DNA of 64,000 nucleotides from Microbacterium terregens. Lineage in GTDB: Bacteria; Actinomycetota; Actinomycetes; Actinomycetales; Microbacteriaceae. Positions 58,590-64,000 of the stretch are shown one piece after another; the first letter of the stretch is position 1; the number at the start of each line of letters is the position of its first letter. Where the stretch lies: NCBI RefSeq assembly GCF_039534975.1, contig NZ_BAAAWH010000001.1, positions 3,410,001 to 3,474,000 of the forward strand, written 5' to 3'. The notes beneath the pieces are model-generated. The model ran no database searches, had not been told where the DNA came from, and saw nothing but the letters and a program-made list of their open reading frames with translations. Made by a program: the position numbers and the translations under genes.

Positions 58590-59564
58590 TCACCGAATGG
58601 CGAGCGCGTTGGGTGGAGACCCGACAGCGCCGACGAGATTGAGCGGCTTGGCCGTGAGAAAGAACTCGTACCGCCCGTCGGCCGCGCATGCGCGGGCGAG
58701 GGGTTCCAGTCGCCACAGTTCCCCGAGCATGAGGCCCAGGAGGGGGATGACAAAGCGATGCATCATGCCGTTGTGGCTGGGTCCCCGCTCGGGCAGCTGT
58801 TCCCCGGGCGAGAAGAAACCGGAGTCCGGATCTACGGGGAACGCTTCGAGCCCCGGGTTGTCGGCGGCGACGAGGCTGAACTGGCTGTCCCACAGCCATT
58901 CGAGCATGGCGCGCGATTGGTGCAGCCCCGCCGATCCTCGTTGCCGTTCCTCCGGGGTTCGAGAGAGGTAATTCTCGGCCCATCCGGTGTGGAGCAGCAG
59001 GATGTCACCCGACCGGAACGCCAGCTCCTGATGTGCAGCGGCGGCCTCAAGGATCTGCGGTGTGAAGGCCTCGGTCCGGGGCATCTCGAGCCCACGATCG
59101 GCATAGTACTTCGTCATGTCCAGAAGCACTCCGCGCCCAGCGATTCCGCGCTCCGACGCATGGTGGAGCCCGAGCCGTGGGGTTCCCTCGGCGATCTCGT
59201 CGTCCGCGACGCCGTCGTAGAATCCGGCTTCTGGATGCCGTATATGACGCAGTCCGTCGATCTGCGAGCTGGACTGCAGGTAGAACGAGTCGAGCCAGTC
59301 ATCCCGGTGGTTCGGGTTGTTCGAGAAAATCGTGTGCCGCGCGGCGGGACGCGTACCCGAGATGCTCGGCACGAAGGTGTTCACGGGGTAGTCCAGACTG
59401 ATCACCTCGCCGGTCCGCACCAACGCGGCCGCCTCCCGCGTCTGTTGCGAGGTGAGGAAGTTGAGCATGCCGAGATCGTCGCGGTCTCCGAATGCCCCCC
59501 ACACTGTTCCGGGCGGGGCATCCGTACGCTCTCGGTAATGTTCGTACGGCTCGACGGCGGTCAT
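58590..59564 (-). CDS. Cyclase-family (kynurenine-formamidase-like) hydrolase, second copy
   Basis: A 324-residue protein of the same subgroup as 15,410: WGAFGDRDDLGMLNFL near the N-terminus and the metal motif SSSQIDGLRHIRHPEAG, again with Gln in place of the second His of HxGTHxD but the Asp and later His kept. It probably hydrolyses a lactone, amide or enol-lactone. It starts with GTG overlapping the ATPase stop (59561-59564), so it is coupled with the importer genes. The subgroup occurs in both catabolic islands of the window. Confidence 0.85.
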   Translation of the reverse strand: MTAVEPYEHYRERTDAPPGTVWGAFGDRDDLGMLNFLTSQQTREAAALVRTGEVISLDYPVNTFVPSISGTRPAARHTIFSNNPNHRDDWLDSFYLQSSSQIDGLRHIRHPEAGFYDGVADDEIAEGTPRLGLHHASERGIAGRGVLLDMTKYYADRGLEMPRTEAFTPQILEAAAAHQELAFRSGDILLLHTGWAENYLSRTPEERQRGSAGLHQSRAMLEWLWDSQFSLVAADNPGLEAFPVDPDSGFFSPGEQLPERGPSHNGMMHRFVIPLLGLMLGELWRLEPLARACAADGRYEFFLTAKPLNLVGAVGSPPNALAIR

Positions 59565-60721
59565 CGCGCCGCCTTCGGCAGGGGTCCGCCGACATTGGCC
59601 AGCTCGACTTCGAGGTCAAGTCCTCCTCGATGAAGCAGGTCCGGGTCGGGGGTAACGAAGCGCTGGTCATCCGTATGCCACGCCGCCCACGCCGCCTGAC
59701 CGGGGCTGAGCATCCGTCCGATGCCGGACTCGAGCCGGGCGGTCCCGTAGGGTCCATCGACGAAGCGGAAGTCCACGCGCGTCGACGATCCAAGGTGGGA
59801 GACGTCCACGATGGCGATCGGGAACGCGTTGCGCTCGGGGGTCGCGATCGACTCGTCACCGATCAGCACGTTCTCCGGACGGATGATCAGGAGCGAGTCG
59901 CGTGCGACGATCGGCCGGCTCGCCACCACTCGCCGGCCGTGCCATTCATATCCACCGTCTGTGGTGAACGTGCCGTCCAGGACGTTGGCCTCTCCTAGGA
60001 ACTCCGCGACGAACTGTGTGCCTGGATCGTCATACAGCTGTGTCGGACTGCCCACCCGCTCGATGCGCCCCTTGTTGAACACGGCGATCTTGTCGGAGAG
60101 GAACATGGCCTCGTCCTGGTCGTGCGTTACAAACACGAACGTGAGGCCCAGTTCCCGGTGCAGCTTCTTGATCTCAGCTTGCAGTTGGTGACGCAGCTTC
60201 CGGTCCAGAGCCCCGAGCGGCTCATCCAAGAGCAGCACCGACGGAGAGAACACGGTCGCACGGGCGAGAGCAACGCGCTGCCGCTGACCGCCGGACAGCT
60301 CGGCGGGCTTGCGCGCCTCAAACCCGGCGAGCCCGAACCTGAAGAGCACGTCGTGCACGAGGTCGCGGATCTCGGACTTCGCGGTCTTTCGCTGCCGGAG
60401 CGGAAAAGCCACGTTATCGAAGACGGTCATGTGGGGAAAGAGCGCATAATCCTGGAACACCATGCCGAAGCTCCGCTTATTGGGCGGCACCGCTACAAGA
60501 TCCTGATCGTTGACGCGAATATCGCCGGCAGTCGGCTGGAGAAAGCCGGCGAGCAGGTTCAATGTGGTTGTCTTGCCCGAACCGCTGGGCCCCAGCAGGG
60601 TCATGAACTCCCCAGGCTCGATCGTGAGGTTGATCGAGTCGACTGCAGGTGTCGCGGTGTTGCGGTACTGCAGAACCAGATCGCGGATCTCAATCCGTCC
60701 GGCTTTCATCGAAGTGCTCAT
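59561..60721 (-). CDS. ABC transporter ATP-binding protein (PotA-like, spermidine/putrescine type)
   Basis: A 386-residue ABC ATPase. Walker A GPSGSGKTT lies at 44-52, the Q-loop is MVFQDYALFPHMTVFDN, the signature is LSGGQRQRVALARA, Walker B LLLDEPLGALD, and the C-terminal TOBE domain starts after 240. It energises import with the two permeases that follow upstream. ATG 60721 shares a base with the permease stop (TGATG). Importers of this type carry polyamines, opines, or other organic compounds; here a catabolic substrate is likely. Confidence 0.92.
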   Translation of the reverse strand: MSTSMKAGRIEIRDLVLQYRNTATPAVDSINLTIEPGEFMTLLGPSGSGKTTTLNLLAGFLQPTAGDIRVNDQDLVAVPPNKRSFGMVFQDYALFPHMTVFDNVAFPLRQRKTAKSEIRDLVHDVLFRFGLAGFEARKPAELSGGQRQRVALARATVFSPSVLLLDEPLGALDRKLRHQLQAEIKKLHRELGLTFVFVTHDQDEAMFLSDKIAVFNKGRIERVGSPTQLYDDPGTQFVAEFLGEANVLDGTFTTDGGYEWHGRRVVASRPIVARDSLLIIRPENVLIGDESIATPERNAFPIAIVDVSHLGSSTRVDFRFVDGPYGTARLESGIGRMLSPGQAAWAAWHTDDQRFVTPDPDLLHRGGLDLEVELANVGGPLPKAAR

Positions 60722-61533
60722 CAGTTTCCGTCCTTTTTGGTGCGCTGTTCACGTCGGAGCCAGCTCAGCTGCACCAGCAGCACAGCGACACTGACTGCGA
60801 CGACGAGAATTGTGGATGCGGCGGTGATGGTCGGGTCGGCCTCTTCTACGACGCTGTCGAACATCTTCACGGGCAGTGTGACCACCCCTGGGCCCTGCAG
60901 CAGGAGCGCGATGACGAGCTCATCGAACGACGACACGAACGCGAACACGGCCCCCGCCACGACGCCCGGCATGATCAGCGGCAACGTGACAGTGCGGAAC
61001 GTCGTGAGCTGCGATGCCCCAAGGCTCAACGCGGCCGAGGTGAGAGACCGGTCATACCCCTGCAGTCGCGCCCAAACGGCGATTACGACAAAGGGGATCG
61101 CCAGACACGTCTGAGCGAAGACTAGGCCGTGGATCGTTCCGCTCATTCCGAGCTGGAGAAAGAACGCGTAGGCGGCTAGAGCGATAAGGATATTCGGAAT
61201 TGCCAATGGAGAGACCAGGATGCCGAGCCCTACGATGCGAGCCTTGCGGGTCATTCGATGGAGGCCGAACGACGCCAGTGTCCCGATCACGAGAGCGAGA
61301 GGCGTGACCAGCGCCGAGACCTGCAACGACGTGACCACTGCCCGCTGCCACCCGCTGTCGGTGACGAGATTCTCGTACCAGCGCAGCGACCATCCGGGAG
61401 GAGGGAACTGGAAGGAACTGCCGCTCGAAAGACTCATGGGCACGATGAGCACCGCGGGAAGCAACAGAAGTGCGGCCACGAGGATGACGGCGATGCCCAG
61501 CGGCGTCCATGGCCGCAAGGGTTTGGTAATCAT
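60721..61533 (-). CDS. ABC transporter permease (PotC-like)
   Basis: A 270-residue permease with six membrane helices and the inner-membrane docking loop LSLGASQLTTFRTVTLPLIMPGVVAGAVFAF (EAA-type motif). It begins MITKPLRPWTPLG; the longer open frame upstream is the neighbouring permease's shadow. Both ends overlap the partner genes. Confidence 0.92.
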   Translation of the reverse strand: MITKPLRPWTPLGIAVILVAALLLLPAVLIVPMSLSSGSSFQFPPPGWSLRWYENLVTDSGWQRAVVTSLQVSALVTPLALVIGTLASFGLHRMTRKARIVGLGILVSPLAIPNILIALAAYAFFLQLGMSGTIHGLVFAQTCLAIPFVVIAVWARLQGYDRSLTSAALSLGASQLTTFRTVTLPLIMPGVVAGAVFAFVSSFDELVIALLLQGPGVVTLPVKMFDSVVEEADPTITAASTILVVAVSVAVLLVQLSWLRREQRTKKDGN

Positions 61534-62477
61534 TTGATACCTCCCAGGCTGTTGGTGCCGCGAGACCGGCCACCGGCGATGAGTCGGCTCACTCCGAGGG
61601 AGAGCATCGTCACGACCAGGAGGAAGATCGCAATCGCCCCGGCTCCGCCGAGGTCCAGGATGAGCTGGACACGGGCCATGATGAGTTGCGCGATCATCGC
61701 CTGTTGGGGCGAACCGAGCATCGCGGGGGTGACGTAGAAGCCGAGCGACAGGATGAACACGAGGATGAGGCCGGCAGCGAGACCGGGAGCCGACAGTGGC
61801 ACGTACACCTTGAAGAAGGCGCGCCGGCGGGTCGCGCCGAGGCCCACCGCGGCGTCGAGGAGCCGGCGATCTATTTGCCCGAGGCTCGCGTACAGCGGCA
61901 GCACGGCGAACGGCAGAAGCACCTGCGACATCGCGATGGTGACACCAAAGGGCGTTCCGATTAACGGATAGTTGATGCCGAACTGCTGCAGAAAGTCGTC
62001 GATCACGCCATCGCGCTGAAACAGGGCGAGAAAGACGAAGTTCTTGGCCGTCGCGTTCGTCCAGAACGGGATGAGGACAATCGTGAAGAGGATCGCTCGG
62101 GTGAGCGGCTTGCAAATCGTCATCGCGTAGGCGAGCGGGAATGCGAGAGTCACTGTGACCAGAGCCACGATGAACGAAACCCAGACTGTCCGCAGAAGGA
62201 TCGTCACGGTGTAGCCGTCCGTAAACATGTCGATGTAGTTACCCAGTCCCGGCTCCGGCTGGGTCAGGCTGATCTCGATGATGCGGATCAATGGGTAAAA
62301 GAACAGCATCGACAACGCAACCGCTGCCGGCAGCATCAAGAGGATTGTGGGCAGCGCGTTGGAGAACCATGTACGGAACCGGCCACGACGGCCGCGCTGG
62401 ACACGTCCCTGTTTTGATGATTGGTCATTCTCGACCGTGCGCGTGGCCGCGGCCCGCGTGGAGGTGCCGGTGGTCAT
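61530..62477 (-). CDS. ABC transporter permease (PotB-like)
   Basis: A 315-residue permease with a hydrophilic N-terminus of about 35 residues, six helices and the EAA loop AAVGLGATRRRAFFKVYVPLSAPGLAAG. It pairs with the PotC-like permease. ATG 62477 overlaps the IclR gene stop (62474-62477). No substrate-binding protein gene is present in this unit; it may lie beyond 64,000 or elsewhere. Confidence 0.92.
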   Translation of the reverse strand: MTTGTSTRAAATRTVENDQSSKQGRVQRGRRGRFRTWFSNALPTILLMLPAAVALSMLFFYPLIRIIEISLTQPEPGLGNYIDMFTDGYTVTILLRTVWVSFIVALVTVTLAFPLAYAMTICKPLTRAILFTIVLIPFWTNATAKNFVFLALFQRDGVIDDFLQQFGINYPLIGTPFGVTIAMSQVLLPFAVLPLYASLGQIDRRLLDAAVGLGATRRRAFFKVYVPLSAPGLAAGLILVFILSLGFYVTPAMLGSPQQAMIAQLIMARVQLILDLGGAGAIAIFLLVVTMLSLGVSRLIAGGRSRGTNSLGGIK

Positions 62478-63211
62478 GAGTTCTGCATCTTCCTCGAACC
62501 AGTGATCAATTGGGCGATTACCATCTCGTCATCGGCTTCGGGCAGCGAGACGCCAAAACCGAGCACCGCGAGGCTGGCAACGATGGAGCCGTTGCGACTG
62601 AGGACCGGAACGGAGATCGCCCGCAGGGCGCCGTCCGCGTAGGTTGTGCGGGCGACCATCACCTTCTCCCCTGTCGGGGAGTCCGGGATGGTGTGCTCAG
62701 AAATCGTCGCCGAATCGGCCGACTCGCCGTCGAGGCCCCTGCGATAGGCGCGGAAGAGCATTGCCTGGGCCGAATACGGTTCGAGCGAGCGCCCGACGTC
62801 GACTGCCACCGTGGTGGTTTGCTGAGTGTTTCGCTCGACCCGAGCCACGACGGGAGCGTCCCCACCCCATACACTCAGGACGATCGTGCTCAGGATGCCG
62901 GATGCGAGCTCCGTCATCACCGGCCCCGCGGCCTCGACCAACCCCGGTCCCGCGAAGGCGACCGCGCCGATGCGCACGAGGCTGGGCCCGAGAACGTATT
63001 TCCCCAAGTCGTCTCGTTCGAGCAGCCGCGACTTCTCCATCGAGGCGAGGTATCGGTGAGCCGTCGATTTGCCGACACCAAGCACACTGGCCGCCCGCTG
63101 GATATCGAGTGATTTCGAGGTGAGCGTAAAGCAGTCAAGGAGTGCAGCGACGCGTGAGACCACCTGGATGTCCCCTCTCGCACTGGGCTCTGGTTTCGCG
63201 GGTGATGTCAT
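62474..63211 (-). CDS. IclR-family transcriptional regulator
   Basis: About 245 residues. The N-terminal winged helix has VVSRVAALLDCFTLTSKSLDIQRAASVLGVGKSTAHRYLASMEKSRLL; the IclR ligand domain has ELASGILSTIVLSVWGG and a final VLSRNGSIVASLAVLG. IclR regulators control catabolic operons in response to pathway acids. ATG 63211 has a strong caaaggag; ATG 63295 overlaps the aldolase stop and would add 28 residues. It is within the importer operon it probably regulates. Confidence 0.88.
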   Translation of the reverse strand: MTSPAKPEPSARGDIQVVSRVAALLDCFTLTSKSLDIQRAASVLGVGKSTAHRYLASMEKSRLLERDDLGKYVLGPSLVRIGAVAFAGPGLVEAAGPVMTELASGILSTIVLSVWGGDAPVVARVERNTQQTTTVAVDVGRSLEPYSAQAMLFRAYRRGLDGESADSATISEHTIPDSPTGEKVMVARTTYADGALRAISVPVLSRNGSIVASLAVLGFGVSLPEADDEMVIAQLITGSRKMQNS

Positions 63212-63287
63212 GTCCGCTCCTTTGACTTTGTTCGGCGGCTGGGCGGGCCTGCGTTTGGCCGACGCGTATTGCCCGGTTTCGAGTTGC

Positions 63288-64000
63288 TCAGTCATGGATC
63301 TTTTCCGATGCAAGGGCGGCTAGTTCCCGGCGGATGCCCGTCACCGCTTCGCGGAAGATGCTGGCGTCATTGCTGATCATGACGTAACGGAAGCCGCGGT
63401 CGGCGGCAGCCTTCGCCTGCGCCGCAGTGCTCACGGCAGCACCGCACGGAAGTCCGCGCGTGGCGGCGGCGGCAAGCATCCGGTCGACCAGGGCCTCTAT
63501 CTTGGGGTCGCTGCTCGGCAGACCGGAGGAGAGCGCGAGGTCGCCGGCGCCCAGGAAGACTCCGTTGAGTTCGGGCACGTTGACGATGGCTTCGACCTGC
63601 TCCAGGACCGCCACGTCCTCTAGCTGCACTGCACGCATCACGTCCGAATCACCCGTTTCCAGGTATTGGGTCCGTGTGAGGGCACCCCACCCGCCGGCGC
63701 GTGCCGTTGTGCCCAGGCCGCGCTCCCCCGCAGGACTGAACATCATCTGTCTCGCGACGCGGCGTGCTTCGGCGACGTCGCTGATCCGCGGAATATGGAT
63801 ACCGTCTACACCGATGTCCAGCAGCCGTTGCAGATGGCTCCCACTGCGGTCAGGCACACGCACCAGGACCTGGAGACCGAGAGCCTGGGCGAGGGAGGTG
63901 GTCCGGTAGACCGATTCGAAGCTAAGTGGTGCGTGTTCCTGGTCAATGATCACGAAGTCATAGCCCGCCATCGCGATCATCTCGACCGTCTCCATCGCAG
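63288..64000 (-). CDS. HpcH/HpaI-type aldolase, 5' end outside window
   Basis: At least 235 residues of a class II pyruvate aldolase. AGYDFVIIDQEHAPLS, RVPDRSGSHLQRLLDIGVDGIHIPRI, and a middle ARAGGWG motif (R of the Mg/pyruvate site) are present. QLEDVAVLEQVEAIVNVPELNGVFLGAGDLALS holds the metal-binding acids. Members split 4-hydroxy-2-ketoacids to pyruvate and an aldehyde. The frame is open to the end of the window and the usual N-terminal 20-30 residues are missing, so the gene continues beyond 64,000. It probably performs the last carbon-carbon cleavage of the second island. Confidence 0.9.
   Translation of the reverse strand, partial: AMETVEMIAMAGYDFVIIDQEHAPLSFESVYRTTSLAQALGLQVLVRVPDRSGSHLQRLLDIGVDGIHIPRISDVAEARRVARQMMFSPAGERGLGTTARAGGWGALTRTQYLETGDSDVMRAVQLEDVAVLEQVEAIVNVPELNGVFLGAGDLALSSGLPSSDPKIEALVDRMLAAAATRGLPCGAAVSTAAQAKAAADRGFRYVMISNDASIFREAVTGIRRELAALASEKIHD

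Overview
The window is high-GC, densely coded bacterial DNA. Genes overlap by ATGA/GTGA, GTG starts are common, and the gcatcc/ggatgc tetranucleotide-like bias and gene families (Liv-type importer, KimA-like permease, actinobacterial CMD, FadE-type dehydrogenase) suggest an actinobacterium of the Microbacteriaceae, probably Microbacterium. This is inference; no rRNA or other phylogenetic marker is present.

Layout. (1) 1-19,600, plus strand: a catabolic island. A CoA-transferase (cut by the window edge), an enolase-superfamily enzyme, an AMACR-type racemase/CoA-transferase and an MHS-family permease are followed by a LysR gene, an aldehyde dehydrogenase, a second LysR gene, a complete Liv-type ABC importer (two ATPases, two permeases, lipoprotein receptor), and then an extradiol dioxygenase, two FAH-family enzymes, a cyclase-family hydrolase, a FAD monooxygenase and an ACMSD-like amidohydrolase. 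Together they read as uptake of an aromatic acid, hydroxylation, meta-cleavage and processing of the ring-fission product. (2) 19,700-33,600: housekeeping and stress genes. These are a DHFR-like reductase, a lipoprotein hydrolase, an EmrB/QacA-type exporter, a KdpDE-like two-component pair beside a KimA-like permease, beta-oxidation genes, and an ArsR/DHFR-like/SRPBCC operon. (3) 33,890-42,086: a tightly coupled plus-strand cluster of unknown product (dehydrogenase, pterin-synthase homologue, glycosyltransferase, two methyltransferases, RibD-type reductase, SRPBCC protein, CDP-alcohol phosphatidyltransferase, membrane sulfatase-fold enzyme). It is the best candidate for an undescribed biosynthetic system. 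(4) 42,190-46,670: an accessory patch with an excisionase-like antitoxin, a PIN toxin carrying paired frameshifts, a DUF1877 gene, a tRNA-3'-end-like remnant, and an IS256-family element with perfect 9-bp target duplications. (5) 46,670-64,000: a second catabolic island, mostly on the minus strand. It holds an esterase, four CMD-family genes, two beta-hydroxyacid dehydrogenases, cupins, an SDR, two MBL lactonase-like hydrolases, an alpha/beta-hydrolase without its nucleophilic serine, a DUF6282 protein, a second cyclase, a Pot-type ABC importer without receptor gene, GntR and IclR regulators, and an HpaI-type aldolase cut by the window edge.

The two islands share enzyme classes (cyclase, CoA or hydroxyacid chemistry, dedicated importers, local regulators) but look like separate pathways with different importers. 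Exact substrates cannot be read from sequence alone.
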